Positions 37,485 to 53,101 are shown, counted from the first letter of the stretch. The stretch: 64,000 nt of DNA from Pseudomonas sp. Root562 (GCF_001427125.1 NZ_LMGK01000005.1:1487-65486), one strand, 5' to 3'. The notes: generated from the letters alone by a model not told the origin. Made by a program: numbers and translations.

Positions 37485-38744
37485 TTAGAAATTTCCCTGT
37501 ACCCAGCTCTTGATGCGATCGAGCAAGGCGCCTTTCGGCTCTTCGTTGCTGTAGCTGTCGCGACTGCCGATGCCCGAGAACGAAATGCCGTCGGATTGCT
37601 TCTGCAGGCCGTACATCAACAGGCCAACGCCGGTGGAATAAATCGGGTTGCGAACTACGTCATCCAGGCCCCTCACACCGTGAGGCACGCCCAGGCGTAC
37701 CGGCATATGGAAGATTTCCTCGGCCAATTCGGTGGCGCCTTCCATCTTCGACGTACCACCGGTCAGCACGATGCCGGCCGGGATCAGGTCTTCGTAGCCG
37801 CTGCGGCGCAGCTCGGCCTGGATCAGCGTGAACAGTTCGTCGTAGCGCGGCTCGACCACTTCGGCCAGGGCCTGGCGAGACAGTTCGCGCGGCGGACGGT
37901 CGCCAACACTCGGCACCTTGATGGTTTCACCGGCACCGGCCAGCTTGGCCAGGGCACAGGCGTAGCGAATCTTGATTTCTTCGGCGTACTGGGTCGGGGT
38001 GCGCAACGCCATGGCGATGTCATTGGTCACCTGATCGCCCGCGATTGGAATCACTGCGGTGTGGCGGATCGCGCCCTCAGTGAAGATCGCGATGTCAGTG
38101 GTGCCGCCGCCGATATCCACCAGGCACACGCCCAGTTCTTTTTCGTCGTCGGTCAGCACCGAATAGGCCGACGCCAGTTGCTCGAGAATGATGTCGTCGA
38201 TTTCCAGGCCGCAGCGGCGCACGCATTTTTCAATGTTCTGTGCGGCGTTGACGGCGCAGGTGACCACGTGAACCTTGGCTTCCAGACGTACCCCGGACAT
38301 GCCCAGTGGCTCGCGCACGCCTTCCTGGTTATCGATCACGTAATCCTGCGGCAGGGTGTGCAGCACCCGCTGGTCAGCCGGGATCGCCACAGCCTGGGCG
38401 GCGTCGAGCACGCGTTCAAGGTCGGCAGAGCTGACTTCGCGATCACGAATCGCCACGATGCCGTGGGAGTTCAGGCTGCGGATGTGATTGCCGGCCACGC
38501 CGACAAATGCCGAGTGGATGCGGCAACCCGCCATCAGCTGGGCTTCTTCAATCGCGCGCTGGATCGATTGCACGGTGGATTCGATGTTCACCACCACGCC
38601 TTTCTTCAGGCCACGGGACGGATGCGTACCGATCCCGACGATTTCCAGCGTGCCGTCGTCCGAAACCTCGCCTACCAGCGCCACCACCTTGGAGGTGCCG
38701 ATATCGAGACCGACGATCATTTTGCCGCTTTGCACGTTTGCCAT
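37485..38744 (-). CDS. ftsA: Cell division protein FtsA
   Basis: The protein has 419 residues. It is an actin-like ATPase that tethers FtsZ to the inner membrane. The family start MIVGLDIGTSKVVALVGEV is phosphate loop 1; VDIGGGTTDIAIF is phosphate loop 2, and GIVLTGGTSKMEG is the adenosine motif. The C-terminal amphipathic membrane helix LLDRIKSWVQGNF is intact. It follows ftsQ by 15 bases with GAGGCAGGA as ribosome site. Confidence 0.98.
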   Translation of the reverse strand: MANVQSGKMIVGLDIGTSKVVALVGEVSDDGTLEIVGIGTHPSRGLKKGVVVNIESTVQSIQRAIEEAQLMAGCRIHSAFVGVAGNHIRSLNSHGIVAIRDREVSSADLERVLDAAQAVAIPADQRVLHTLPQDYVIDNQEGVREPLGMSGVRLEAKVHVVTCAVNAAQNIEKCVRRCGLEIDDIILEQLASAYSVLTDDEKELGVCLVDIGGGTTDIAIFTEGAIRHTAVIPIAGDQVTNDIAMALRTPTQYAEEIKIRYACALAKLAGAGETIKVPSVGDRPPRELSRQALAEVVEPRYDELFTLIQAELRRSGYEDLIPAGIVLTGGTSKMEGATELAEEIFHMPVRLGVPHGVRGLDDVVRNPIYSTGVGLLMYGLQKQSDGISFSGIGSRDSYSNEEPKGALLDRIKSWVQGNF

Positions 38745-38759
38745 GGGTCCTGCCTCTTC

Positions 38760-39626
38760 TTAATTCTTCGCGACAGCGGGTTGGGCTGCCGTCGGCGCTA
38801 CGGGTTCCCGCCAGCCAACAGCGAGGCCGTTGGCGTAGCGCAGATCGATACGCGCAATGTTCGTAATCTGTTCTTTAAGCGTCTTGTCGTAGATGGCAAT
38901 GAAGCGGCGCATCTTTTCCACCTGGTTGCCGCGCCCCAGCAGCAGTTCGATTCCGGGGCCCGCACTGCCTGGGCCGGTGGTCAGGAACCAGCTGCCTCGT
39001 TCACGCAACTCCAGGCGTGCAATCGAGAAGCCCAGCGGCCGGAGCATCTGGCTCAGGACCTGGTATTGCTGCATCACCTGCTGTTGAGCCCGTTGTGGAC
39101 CGAACAGCTGCGGCAAGTGTTCGTAGTTCGCCAGCTCACGCGGGGTAAAGGCCTGACCCTGGTTATTCAACAGCGACTCGTCACCCCATCGGGCAACCGG
39201 CAGTTGCTCTTCCAGGCGGATCACCACTTGATCCGGCCACACCCTGCGCACTTCGGCGTGGGCAATCCATGGCATCTGCTCCAGCTCGGTGCGCATGCTC
39301 GCCAGGTCGATGGTGAAGAAACTCGACGCCACGAATGGAGCGATCCGTTGCTGCACCGCTTGCTGGCTGATGTAGCTCAAGTCGCCCTGCACGTTGATTT
39401 TGGTGATCGGCCGGTCAGCGTACGGCAGCAAACGCTGCGCGCCTTCGTATGTACCGAACCCCAACGCCACCAGCAGCACCGGCCAGAACAGACTCTTGAG
39501 AAAACCGAAATTGGCTTTCGGCAGGCGCGCAGACATCGGCTCTTTGGCCACCATTCGGCTGGCACCCCGCGGCACCGGCTTGCGGCCGGGTACGGGTGGC
39601 TGATGTCTGACTTGAGCGCCATGCAT
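38760..39626 (-). CDS. ftsQ: Cell division protein FtsQ
   Basis: The protein has 288 residues from the ATG at 39626 ([12 protein letters not shown]), preceded by AGAGG and four bases after the ddlB stop; the frame extends upstream inside ddlB, but family length supports this start. A short cytoplasmic basic tail, one membrane helix (about 46-62, [17 protein letters not shown]), the POTRA domain ([20 protein letters not shown]) and the beta domain follow. FtsQ links FtsB/FtsL and FtsW/FtsI to the Z-ring in the divisome. Confidence 0.96.
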   Translation of the reverse strand: MHGAQVRHQPPVPGRKPVPRGASRMVAKEPMSARLPKANFGFLKSLFWPVLLVALGFGTYEGAQRLLPYADRPITKINVQGDLSYISQQAVQQRIAPFVASSFFTIDLASMRTELEQMPWIAHAEVRRVWPDQVVIRLEEQLPVARWGDESLLNNQGQAFTPRELANYEHLPQLFGPQRAQQQVMQQYQVLSQMLRPLGFSIARLELRERGSWFLTTGPGSAGPGIELLLGRGNQVEKMRRFIAIYDKTLKEQITNIARIDLRYANGLAVGWREPVAPTAAQPAVAKN

Positions 39627-39630
39627 GGTC

Positions 39631-42036
<2,406 letters not shown>

Positions 42037-42044
<8 letters not shown>

Positions 42045-43107
42045 GGGCCACCTCCAGGCAGGTGTCGACGACGTTACGGGTAGCATCGGGTTTGGCCAGG
42101 CGGCGTGCCGCAGTAGCCATTTCTTCGAGTCGTTGCGGTTGCATCAGGACCTCTGTCAGGCGAGCGGCAAGATCCGCTGCGCCAGTCGTTCTTTGCGGCA
42201 TCAGGAAAGCAGCGCCTTCACGGGCCAAATAATCGGCGTTGCGGGTCTGGTGATCGTCGATGGCATGGGGCAAAGGCACCAGCATCGAGGGCAGACCGGC
42301 GGCAGCCAGTTCACTGATGGTCAGCGCGCCTGCGCGACATACCACCAGGTCGGCCCAGCCATAGGCTTGGGCCATGTCTTTGATGAAAGGCTGCACTTGC
42401 GCCTCGACGCCAGCCGCGCGATAGCGCTCTGCAGTCACTTCATCGTGGTTTCTGCCAGCCTGATGGAACACGTCCGGACGCAGGTCGACAGCGACTTGCG
42501 CCAGGGCTTCAGGCAGCAACTTGTTCAACGGCTCTGCGCCCAGGCTTCCGCCGAGGATCAGCAAACGCGCCTTGCGCCCAGCCAGGGCTGGACGCGATGT
42601 TTCGAGGAACAGCTCGGTGCGCACCGGATTACCGGTGGTCCGTCGGCTGCTCGACAGGGTAAAGGTGTCGGGGAATGCTTCACACACCCGGGCGGCGAAC
42701 GGCACCAGCAACCGATTGGCGGTGCCGGCCACGGCGTTCTGTTCGTGAACGATCACCGGCACACCGGCCAGTTTCGCCGCAATGCCCCCAGGACCGGTCA
42801 CATAACCACCAAAACCGACCACGCAGGCCGGCCGCAGCCGGCGAATGATCGCCCGCGCCTGCCAGACCGACTTGAGCAACATCAACGGTGCCTTGAGCAG
42901 GGACAACTTGCCCTTGCCGCGCAAGCCACTGGCGTTGATCCGATGCAATTCGATGCCGGCCGCAGGAACCAGATCGTTTTCAATACCCCGTGGCGTACCG
43001 AGCCAGTGCACGGTATAGCCGCGAGCCTGGAATTCGCGGGCACAGGCCAGCGCCGGGAACACGTGGCCTCCGGTGCCGCCCGCCATGATCAATACGTTAG
43101 CGCCCAT
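42037..43107 (-). CDS. murG: Lipid II synthase MurG (GlcNAc transferase)
   Basis: The protein has 356 residues from the ATG at 43107 ([21 protein letters not shown]), with GAGGAG upstream and an 11-base overlap with ftsW. It transfers GlcNAc to lipid I on the inner membrane face. The glycine-rich loops [11 protein letters not shown] and [31 protein letters not shown], and the donor-site region [37 protein letters not shown] are all intact GT28 features. Confidence 0.97.
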
Positions 43108-44314
43108 GGGTCGGCTCCTCGGCGAAGTCGCTCTCATGGAACTCCATCTCTTCACTGCCCAAATGGGTTCGACTCTCCCACTCAATGCGCAGGAGCAAAC
43201 CGAGACAGGCACAGCAGATCACCAACGAGCTACCGCCATAACTGAGGAACGGCAATGTCAGGCCCTTGGTCGGCAGCAGGCCGACGTTCACGCCGATGTT
43301 GATCAGGAACTGGCCGATCCACAGGAACGACAACCCGTAGGCAACATACGCGGCGAAGAACTGCTTGGCCTTCTCGGCCCACAAGCCGATGTACATGCCG
43401 CGAATACATACGAAAACGAACAGCGCGACGGTGCACAGGGAACCGACAGCCCCCAGTTCTTCGGCGAGCACCGAGAACACGAAGTCAGTGTGGGCTTCCG
43501 GCAGGTAAAACTGTTTCTGCACGCTGTTGCCCAGGCCAACGCCCAGCCACTCACCACGACCGAACGCGATCAAGGCCTGGGACAGCTGATAACCGGCACC
43601 GAACTGGTCGGCCCATGGATCGGCGAAGTTGGTCAGGCGCGCCATGCGATAAGGCTGCATTTGAATCAACAGCACCACGGCCCCGACGGCCAACACCACC
43701 ATCAACGAGAAACGGAACAACCCGACGCCGCCAAGGAACAGCATCGCCGCCGCAGCGCCCATCATCACCACGGTGGCACCGAAGTCCGGCTCCATCAGCA
43801 ACAGGCCCGCCATGGGCAGCAGCACGATGAACGGCTTGAAGAAGCCCATCCAGCTTTCCCGCACTTCTTTCTGGCGACGTACCAGATAACCGGCGAGGTA
43901 GATCACCACGAACACCTTGGCTATCTCGGAAGGCTGGACGTTGAAGAAACTGAAACCGATCCAGCGCATCGAACCGTTCACTTCCCGGCCGATGCCCGGG
44001 ATGATCACCATCACCAGCAAGCCAAACGCACCGATCAGCATCAGCCAGCCCAGGCGTTGCCATGTAGCGATCGGGATCATCATGGTGACGATGCAGGCAC
44101 CCAGCCCCAGCACCACATAGATAAGGTGGCGGATCATGTAATACAGGGCACTGCCCGACTGAACCGCCGCCACCTCGGTGGACGCCGATGCGATCATGAT
44201 CAGGCCCAGACCAATCAACGCCAGGCAACCGACAAGCATCGGGAAGTCTAGGTCGATGCCGCGCCCGGTGATCAATGGCGAAGGGTACGGCTTGATGATG
44301 TTCATCAGGCTCAT
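43097..44314 (-). CDS. ftsW: Septal peptidoglycan glycosyltransferase FtsW
   Basis: The protein has 405 residues from the ATG at 44314, which overlaps the murD stop (ATGA) and has GGAGG 7 bases upstream; the frame extends far upstream inside murD, without family similarity. About ten membrane helices of the SEDS family are visible (for example FPMLVGCLALIGLGLIMIAS). The conserved regions EVNGSMRWIGFSFFNVQPSEIAK and PFLSYGGSSLVICC are present. FtsW polymerises lipid II at the septum with FtsI. Confidence 0.97.
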   Translation of the reverse strand: MSLMNIIKPYPSPLITGRGIDLDFPMLVGCLALIGLGLIMIASASTEVAAVQSGSALYYMIRHLIYVVLGLGACIVTMMIPIATWQRLGWLMLIGAFGLLVMVIIPGIGREVNGSMRWIGFSFFNVQPSEIAKVFVVIYLAGYLVRRQKEVRESWMGFFKPFIVLLPMAGLLLMEPDFGATVVMMGAAAAMLFLGGVGLFRFSLMVVLAVGAVVLLIQMQPYRMARLTNFADPWADQFGAGYQLSQALIAFGRGEWLGVGLGNSVQKQFYLPEAHTDFVFSVLAEELGAVGSLCTVALFVFVCIRGMYIGLWAEKAKQFFAAYVAYGLSFLWIGQFLINIGVNVGLLPTKGLTLPFLSYGGSSLVICCACLGLLLRIEWESRTHLGSEEMEFHESDFAEEPTHGR

Positions 44315-45657
44315 GCCAGTTCCTCCACGGCTTGGACGAACTGGTGACCACGGTCTTCGTAGTTCTTGAACATGTCGAAACTGGCGCAAGCCGGCGACAG
44401 CAGCACCACGTCGCCCGGTTGGGCAGCGGCACGGCATTGCGCCACGGCTTCGACCAGTGAGCCCGCCCGAATCAGCGGCACGGCATCGCCGATCGCTTCG
44501 CCGATCTTGTCGGAGTCGCGGCCCATGAGGATCACGGCGCGGCAGTTGGCCGCCACCGGATCGCGCAGATCCTTGAACTCGGCACCCTTGCCGTCGCCAC
44601 CGGCGATCAGCACGATCTTGCCGTCGATGTCCGCACCCAGGCCTTCGATGGCCGCCAATGCAGCGCCAACGTTGGTGGCTTTGGAATCGTTGTAGTAACC
44701 CACGCCGTCCAGGTCGCGTACCCACTGGCAACGATGCTCAAGCCCGGCGAAGGTGCGCAGGGCCGACAGCATGGCATCGAGCGGCAGGCCGACCGCATGG
44801 CCGAGCGCCAGGGCTGCCAACGCATTGGACTGGTTGTGGGCGCCCCGAATTTTCAGCTCGCGCACCGGCATCAGGTTCTGGAATTCGAAGGCCAGGTACT
44901 TCTCGCCGTCTTCTTCGCGGATACCGAACGCCTTGAAATCGGGTTTGCTCAAACCGAAGGTCCAGCACGGCTGACCCTCGCCCATCAGCGGACGGCTCAG
45001 TGCATCCTGACGGTTGACCACGAACTGCCGGGCGCCACGGAAGATCCGGTGCTTGGCCAGGTGATAGGCCGGCAGACCGCTGTAGCGATCCATATGGTCT
45101 TCGCTGATGTTGAGTACGGTCGCCACTTCGGCGTTGAGCTGATCGGTGGTTTCCAGCTGGAAACTCGACAGTTCCATCACGTACAACTCGATGTCGTCGC
45201 TGAGCAAGTCCAGCGCCGGCGTTCCGAGGTTGCCGCCGACGGCGACACGCTTGCCGGCCGCAGCCGCCATCTCGCCGACCAAGGTGGTGACAGTGCTCTT
45301 GGCGTTGGAACCGCTGATGGCCACGATCGGCGCCTTCGCGTTACGCGCGAACAGCTCGATATCGCCGGACAACTTCACGCCACGGGCGGCGGCAGCCTGC
45401 AGGGCCGGGGTCGCCAGGGCCAGGCCGGGGCTCACGTAGAGCTCGTCGGCACGGCACAGGAATTCGACATCCAGCTCGCCACAACGCACTTCCACGTGCG
45501 GATAGTCACGCTTGAGCGTGGCCAGTTCCGGTGGATTTTCCCGCGTATCGGCCACGGCAAACGCCACGCCCCGGTTCGCCAGGAAGCGAACCAGGGACAT
45601 GCCGCTCTTGCCGAGGCCGACAACGATGCGGAAGTGGTCAGAAGCGATCAGAGACAC
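44311..45657 (-). CDS. murD: UDP-N-acetylmuramoyl-L-alanine--D-glutamate ligase MurD
   Basis: The protein has 448 residues. It adds D-Glu to UDP-MurNAc-Ala. The N-terminal RIVVGLGKSGMSLVRFLANRG, the middle-domain LNISEDHMDRY, and HRCQWVRDLDGVGYYNDSKATN are family features. The ATP loop reads GSNAKST where most Mur ligases have G-x-N-G-K-S/T, a Gly-to-Ala change confirmed in the DNA at 45298-45318. It lies 6 bases after mraY and overlaps ftsW. Confidence 0.97.
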   Translation of the reverse strand: MSLIASDHFRIVVGLGKSGMSLVRFLANRGVAFAVADTRENPPELATLKRDYPHVEVRCGELDVEFLCRADELYVSPGLALATPALQAAAARGVKLSGDIELFARNAKAPIVAISGSNAKSTVTTLVGEMAAAAGKRVAVGGNLGTPALDLLSDDIELYVMELSSFQLETTDQLNAEVATVLNISEDHMDRYSGLPAYHLAKHRIFRGARQFVVNRQDALSRPLMGEGQPCWTFGLSKPDFKAFGIREEDGEKYLAFEFQNLMPVRELKIRGAHNQSNALAALALGHAVGLPLDAMLSALRTFAGLEHRCQWVRDLDGVGYYNDSKATNVGAALAAIEGLGADIDGKIVLIAGGDGKGAEFKDLRDPVAANCRAVILMGRDSDKIGEAIGDAVPLIRAGSLVEAVAQCRAAAQPGDVVLLSPACASFDMFKNYEDRGHQFVQAVEELA

Positions 45658-45663
45658 GAGTTT

Positions 45664-46746
45664 CTACCTCAGCTTCAGAGTGGCAAGGCCGACCAACACG
45701 AGAATCACGGTGATGATCCAGAAACGGACGATCACGCGCGGCTCGGGCCAGCCCTTGAGTTCAAAGTGGTGGTGAATCGGTGCCATGCGGAACACGCGGC
45801 GACCGGTCAGTTTGAAGGAGGCAACCTGAATGACCACTGACAGGGTTTCCATCACGAACACACCGCCCATGATGAACAGGACGATTTCCTGACGGACGAT
45901 CACTGCAATGGTGCCCAGGGCCGCGCCCAGCGCCAGTGCGCCGACGTCACCCATGAAGACTTGCGCCGGGTAAGTGTTGAACCAGAGGAAACCCAGGCCG
46001 GCACCGATCAGCGCGCCGCAGAACACGATCAACTCACCGGCACCCGGTACATAAGGAATCAGCAGGTATTCGGCAAATTTCACGTTACCCGACAGGTAGC
46101 AGAAAATGCCCAGGCCACCGCCAACCATCACGGTCGGCATGATCGCCAGGCCGTCGAGGCCATCAGTCAGGTTGACCGCGTTGCTCGAACCGACGATCAC
46201 GAAATAGGTCAGGACGACGAAACCTGCGCCCAATGGAATGCTGTAGTCCTTGAGCATCGGCAGGATCAACGTGGTTTCTACCGGAGTGGCCGCGGTCATA
46301 TAAAGGAAGATCGCCGCGCCCAGGCCGAACACCGATTGCCAGAAATACTTCCAGCGGCTCGGCAAGCCACGGGAGTTCTTCTCGATCACTTTGCGGTAGT
46401 CATCGACCCAGCCGATGGCACCGAACAACAGGGTTACCAGCAACACGACCCAGACATAGCGGTTGGTCAGGTCAGCCCACAGCAGGGTGCTGACGCCGAT
46501 GGAAGACAGAATCAACGCGCCGCCCATGGTCGGGGTGCCCGACTTGGACAGGTGCGATTGCGGACCGTCGTTACGAACGGACTGGCCGATCTGACGGTTC
46601 TGCAAAGTGCGGATCATCCACGGGCCATAGCACAGCGACAAAACCAGCGCGGTCAGTACACCGAGAATCCCGCGCAGGGTCAGGTACTGGAAGACCGCGA
46701 AGCCTTTGTAGAACTGTTGCAGATACTCCGCTAGCAGCAGCAGCAT
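45664..46746 (-). CDS. mraY: Phospho-MurNAc-pentapeptide transferase MraY
   Basis: The protein has 360 residues, exactly the family length, from the ATG at 46746 that shares its A with the murF TAA (TAATG). It makes lipid I on undecaprenyl phosphate. Ten membrane helices are apparent. [34 protein letters not shown] with the catalytic Asp residues, and [14 protein letters not shown] are the MraY signatures. Confidence 0.98.
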   Translation of the reverse strand: MLLLLAEYLQQFYKGFAVFQYLTLRGILGVLTALVLSLCYGPWMIRTLQNRQIGQSVRNDGPQSHLSKSGTPTMGGALILSSIGVSTLLWADLTNRYVWVVLLVTLLFGAIGWVDDYRKVIEKNSRGLPSRWKYFWQSVFGLGAAIFLYMTAATPVETTLILPMLKDYSIPLGAGFVVLTYFVIVGSSNAVNLTDGLDGLAIMPTVMVGGGLGIFCYLSGNVKFAEYLLIPYVPGAGELIVFCGALIGAGLGFLWFNTYPAQVFMGDVGALALGAALGTIAVIVRQEIVLFIMGGVFVMETLSVVIQVASFKLTGRRVFRMAPIHHHFELKGWPEPRVIVRFWIITVILVLVGLATLKLR

Positions 46747-48113
46747 TAATGTTTCTCCAGACTGGTCCCGCACAAAGCGGCGACGATGTTTTCCATCGCT
46801 GCGCTGCGCGAGCCCTTGATCAAAATGGTGGTGTTTGTATCTTGCTCGGCGCCCAGGGCCTTGATCAGTTCAGCCTGAGTGCTGAAGTGAAAAGCCTGTG
46901 GACCGAAGGCGTTAACGGCGTGAACCATCATTGGCCCGACGGCGTACAGCGCAGAAACCTTGCCACGGGCGTACTCGCCCACGTCGCGGTGCCCCTGCTC
47001 CGCCCAATCGCCCAACTCGCCGATATCCCCGAGCACCAGAACGGTGCGGCCGGAAAAGCCGGCGAGTATATCAACGGCGGCGCACATCGAGGTGGGGTTC
47101 GCGTTGTAAGTGTCATCGATGACGCGCATGCCATTGCTGGCCAATTGCGCGACGGTACGGCCCTTGACCGGTTGCACCGCGCCAAGACCGGTGGCGATGC
47201 CGAACAGCGACACACCCAGGGCATGGGCAGCGGCGGCGGCAGCCATCGCGTTGGCAACGTTATGCGTGCCGAGCAGGTTCAGTTGCACGCGCTCCACACC
47301 TTCAGGGCTGTGCAAATTGAACGCCGGGCAACCACGGGCATCGGTGGTCAGGTCACTGGCAAAGAAATCGGCACTGGTGTTGCTCAAGGCGAATGTCAGT
47401 ACCTTGCGTTCGCCGGCGCGCTTCTTCCAGATACCAAATGCCTTGTCGTCGAGGTTGAGCACGGCGATGCCATCGGCCGCCAGGCCTTCGATGATCTCGC
47501 CCTTGGCTTCGACGATTTTTTCCGGCCCGCCGAACTCGCCAACGTGGGCGGTCCCGGCGTTGTTGAGAATGGCTACGTGGGGTTTGGTCATGCCCACGGT
47601 GTAGGCGATTTCACCCAGACGCGAAGCGCCGAGTTCGATCACGGCAGCGGTGTGTTCCGGCGCCAGCTCGAGCAGGGTCAGCGGAACGCCGAGGTCGTTG
47701 TTCAGGTTGCCGCGGGTTGCCAGTACCGGACCGCGGGTCCGCAGGATGCTCGCGAGCATTTCCTTGACCGTGGTCTTGCCGCTGGAGCCGGTGACGGCTG
47801 CGACTTGCTTCGTGAAGGCCTGGCGATTCAGGGCACCCAACTGGCCGAGGGCCTGGCGGGTATCGCTGACCAGCAGTTGCGGCAGCGCGCTGTCGGCGAC
47901 TTCGCGCTCGACCAATGCCGCCACGGCGCCTTTGGCCGCGACGTCATTCAGATAATCATGGCCATCGAAGCGTGGTCCGGCCAAGGCAATGAACAATTGG
48001 CCAGGCTTGATCGCACGGCTGTCGATACTGACGCCATCGAAACTGGCATCGGCAGAAATCAGGCGAGCATTCAGTGCGCTCGTCAGCTCGCTCAGTTTCA
48101 AGGCCTTAAGCAT
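46746..48113 (-). CDS. murF: UDP-MurNAc-tripeptide--D-alanyl-D-alanine ligase MurF
   Basis: The protein has 455 residues. It adds D-Ala-D-Ala made by DdlB. ATP loop [16 protein letters not shown], then [13 protein letters not shown], and [18 protein letters not shown] in the adenine-binding part are typical. The ATG lies inside the end of murE (8-base overlap) and the stop merges with mraY. Confidence 0.97.
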   Translation of the reverse strand: MLKALKLSELTSALNARLISADASFDGVSIDSRAIKPGQLFIALAGPRFDGHDYLNDVAAKGAVAALVEREVADSALPQLLVSDTRQALGQLGALNRQAFTKQVAAVTGSSGKTTVKEMLASILRTRGPVLATRGNLNNDLGVPLTLLELAPEHTAAVIELGASRLGEIAYTVGMTKPHVAILNNAGTAHVGEFGGPEKIVEAKGEIIEGLAADGIAVLNLDDKAFGIWKKRAGERKVLTFALSNTSADFFASDLTTDARGCPAFNLHSPEGVERVQLNLLGTHNVANAMAAAAAAHALGVSLFGIATGLGAVQPVKGRTVAQLASNGMRVIDDTYNANPTSMCAAVDILAGFSGRTVLVLGDIGELGDWAEQGHRDVGEYARGKVSALYAVGPMMVHAVNAFGPQAFHFSTQAELIKALGAEQDTNTTILIKGSRSAAMENIVAALCGTSLEKH

Positions 48114-49568
48114 GGGCCACCTCCCACGCGGTCAAGGCATGATCGGCCTCAACCAGATCGGAGAAGGCATGGCGCTCTCCGTTGATTTCCTGATAGTCCT
48201 CGTGACCTTTACCCGCGAGCACGATCACGTCGTCCGCTGAAGCGTCGGCGATCAATTGGGCAATCGCCTGGCCACGGCCAGCAACGAAGGTGATTTTATC
48301 CACAGCGGTGAAACCGGCGCGGATGTCATCGAAAATCACCGCTGGATCTTCGGTACGCGGATTGTCGTCGGTCACCAGCACGCCATCGGCCAGGCGTTCG
48401 ACCACTTCAGCCATCAACGGACGCTTGCCGCGATCGCGGTCGCCGCCACAGCCGAACAGGCACAGCAAACGGCCTTTGACGTGCGGGCGCAGGGCGGTCA
48501 GGACTTTTTCCAGGGCATCCGGGGTATGGGCGTAATCGACCACCACCAACGGCTGATTGCCACCGCCAAGGCGCTGCATGCGCCCGGCCGGGCCTTCGAG
48601 TTTCGGCAACACCTTGAGAATCTCGTCCAGCGCGTAATCCAGGCCGAGCAAGGCACCGACCGCCGCCAAGACGTTGCTCAGGTTGAATCGACCGAGCAAA
48701 GTGCTGCGCAAAAGGTGTTCGCCTTGCGGCGTGACCAGCGTGGCACGCACGCCTTCGTCATCGAACTGCGCTTCACGGCAATACAGGTAAGCGCTGCTGT
48801 CGAGCAGGCTGTAGGTGATCAGCCGCGACTCACGTTTTTCGGCGGCCAGTTGCCGGCCGAAATCGTCATCGAGGTTGACCACCCGACACTTGAGATCATT
48901 CCAGGCAAACAGCTTGGCCTTGGCGTCGCCATACGCCTGCATGGTGCCGTGATAGTCCAGGTGATCGCGGGACAGGTTGGTCATCACCGCCACATCAAAA
49001 GCCAACGCAGTGACACGCCCCTGGTCCAGGCCATGGGACGAGACTTCCATGGCGACGGCTTTGGCACCGGCCTTTTTCAGGTCGCCCAGGGTCGCTTGCA
49101 CAGCAATCGGATTCGGCGTGGTGTGCAGGCCGCTTTCCAGCGCGCCGTAGAAACCGCAACCCAGGGTGCCGACGATGCCGCAGTGCTGGCCCAGCAGATC
49201 CAGCGCCTGGGCAATCAGTTGGGTCACGCTGGTCTTGCCATTGGTGCCGGTCACGCCGACCAGATTCAGATGATGGCTCGGCTCGCCATAAAAGCGCCCG
49301 GCAATGTCCGACAGTTGCGCTGCCAGGCCTTTGACCGGAATCAACGGCACTTCAGTGATCGGCAGCACGGTGGCGCCTTCGACTTCGTACGCCACAGCTG
49401 CGGCGCCGCGTGCCAGAGCATCGGCAATGTGCGCACGACCATCGAATTTGCCGCCCGGCACGGCGAGGAACAAATCGCCCGCGCGGACATTGCGGCTGTC
49501 GAGCGCCAATTCACGGATCAACAGATCGTGGCCGGCGTGGGGGAAAATCTTGTTCAGACTTAATGACA

Positions 49569-49569
<1 letters not shown>
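48106..49569 (-). CDS. murE: UDP-MurNAc-tripeptide synthetase MurE (meso-DAP adding)
   Basis: The protein has 487 residues from the ATG at 49569 (MSLSLNKIFPHAGHD), which shares a base with the ftsI stop (TGATG); the upstream frame inside ftsI is not family-like. ATP loop GTNGKTSVTQLIAQAL and the C-terminal DDNPRTEDP are visible. The DNPR motif is known to mark meso-diaminopimelate specificity, as expected for a Gram-negative cell wall. Confidence 0.97.
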
Positions 49570-51597
<2,028 letters not shown>

Positions 51598-51601
<4 letters not shown>

Positions 51602-52545
51602 CGAAGCTTCTCCGCCACGCGCATGACGGCGCTACGGGAACGTGGGTTGGCTTTGAGTTCGGCGTCGGAGGCCGTCTGCGCTTTGCCATGGACTTTGATT
51701 TTCGGTTCGAATGCCACGTGGCGAACCGGCAGGTTGCGCGGCAGGTTGTCGGCTTCGCCTTTCACCAGCTTGCGCATGAACAATTTGACGATGCGGTCTT
51801 CCAGCGAGTGGAAGCTGATCACAACCAGACGACCACCGATTTCCAGGCATTCCAGAGCGGCTTCGAGGCCGGCTTCCAGATCACCCAGTTCGTTGTTGAC
51901 GTGAATACGCAGCCCCTGGAACGCTCGGGTAGCAGGGTTTTTGCCTTTTTCCCAGGCAGGGTTGGCGACTTTCAACACCTCGGCAAGATCGGCAGTACGC
52001 TCGAACGGCTTGATGTCGCGGCGTTCTGCCACTGCACGAGCCATGCGTCCGGAAAAACGCTCTTCGCCGTATTCCTTGAATACCCGGGCAATTTCTTCCA
52101 CGGGCGCGGTGTTGACGAACTCCGCAGCACTGATCCCGCGGGACGGGTCCATGCGCATGTCCAGTGGGCCATCGTTGAGGAAACTGAAGCCGCGTTCAGG
52201 GTCGTCGAGCTGCGGCGAGGACACACCGAGGTCAAGCAGAATGCCGCTGACCTTGCCCTTCATGCCGCGCTCGGCAACTTCAGAACCCAGCTCGGCAAAG
52301 CTGCGCTGCACAACGACAAAGCGGCCGTCTTCGGCCGCTAGCGTCTGCCCGGTGGCAATCGCTTGAGGATCCTTGTCAAATCCGAGCAAACGACCATCGG
52401 GACCGAGCCGGCTGAGGATCAATCGGCTGTGCCCGCCGCGCCCGAACGTGCCATCCAGATAGCAGCCATCAGGACGTACGGCGAGAGCCTCGACGGCTTC
52501 GTCAAGCAGTACGGTGATGTGGTTAAAGCCGCTATCAATAGTCAC
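51598..52545 (-). CDS. rsmH: 16S rRNA m4C1402 methyltransferase RsmH
   Basis: The protein has 315 residues. [13 protein letters not shown] is the family start, the SAM-binding loop is [16 protein letters not shown], and [22 protein letters not shown] and [16 protein letters not shown] are further signatures. It methylates N4 of C1402 in 16S rRNA. Notably the other enzyme for the same nucleotide, RsmI (2'-O), is encoded 1.2 kb away. The ATG overlaps the mraZ stop. Confidence 0.97.
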
Positions 52546-52997
52546 AGGATCAGATCACGCAGTTCATCAGGCATCGCGCCCGGTTGTTGAATAGCAGCCA
52601 GGTCAGCGGCAGAAACCGCATTCCAGGCATCCTCGTCCCACAATTGGAACTTGTTCAATTGGCCTACCAACATCGCGCGCTTATCCAACTTGGCATATTC
52701 ACGAAGACGCGGCGGAACCAGAAAACGACCACTGCCATCGAGCTCGAGGTCGACGGCATTACCAATCAGTAAACGTTGCAGGCGGCGGTTCTCTTCGCGA
52801 AGCGAAGGCAGTGCGCGCAGTTTGGTTTCAATAATTTCCCACTCATCGAGGGGGTAAACACACAAACACGGATCAACGGCATCAATGGTGACGATCAACT
52901 GGCCGGAACTACGCGAATCGAGCTCGTCACGGTACCGGCTCGGCATAGCGAGACGGCCCTTTGCATCGAGACTGATTGCGTTGGCTCCGCGAAACAC
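52542..52997 (-). CDS. mraZ: Transcriptional regulator MraZ
   Basis: The protein has 151 residues starting from GTG at 52997 ([22 protein letters not shown]). Two AbrB-like SpoVT/MraZ domains are present, each with the D-x-K/G-R-x-x-x-P pattern ([12 protein letters not shown] and [12 protein letters not shown]). MraZ forms ring oligomers and represses its own operon through GTGG direct repeats in the leader, which are visible at 53039-53065. GGAG lies 10 bases before the GTG. It is the first gene of the dcw cluster. Confidence 0.96.
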   Translation of the reverse strand: MFRGANAISLDAKGRLAMPSRYRDELDSRSSGQLIVTIDAVDPCLCVYPLDEWEIIETKLRALPSLREENRRLQRLLIGNAVDLELDGSGRFLVPPRLREYAKLDKRAMLVGQLNKFQLWDEDAWNAVSAADLAAIQQPGAMPDELRDLIL

Positions 52998-53038
52998 GTC
53001 AGCGTTTCTCCAAATATTAGCGTTTTGCGTTCAAAAAA

Positions 53039-53065
53039 CCCACTTCATGCCACTTTCCGCCACTT
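53039..53065 (-). promoter_or_regulatory. MraZ box: three GTGG direct repeats in the mraZ leader
   Basis: Read on the minus strand, GTGG occurs at 53063, 53053 and 53043, exactly 10 bases apart (AAGTGGCGG, AAAGTGGCATG, AAGTGGG). This is the spacing known for MraZ binding sites. The repeats begin nine bases after the -10 hexamer, so bound MraZ would overlie the transcription start and block initiation. Confidence 0.8.
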
Positions 53066-53071
53066 GCGCAC

Positions 53072-53101
53072 ACTATAGGAATGCGCCTACCGCACCGTCA
53101 A
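53072..53101 (-). promoter_or_regulatory. Sigma70 promoter of the mraZ/dcw operon
   Basis: On the minus strand TTGACG (53101-53096) and TATAGT (53077-53072) are separated by 18 bases. Both hexamers are close to consensus. Transcription would start near 53065, some 68 bases before the mraZ GTG. Confidence 0.8.
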
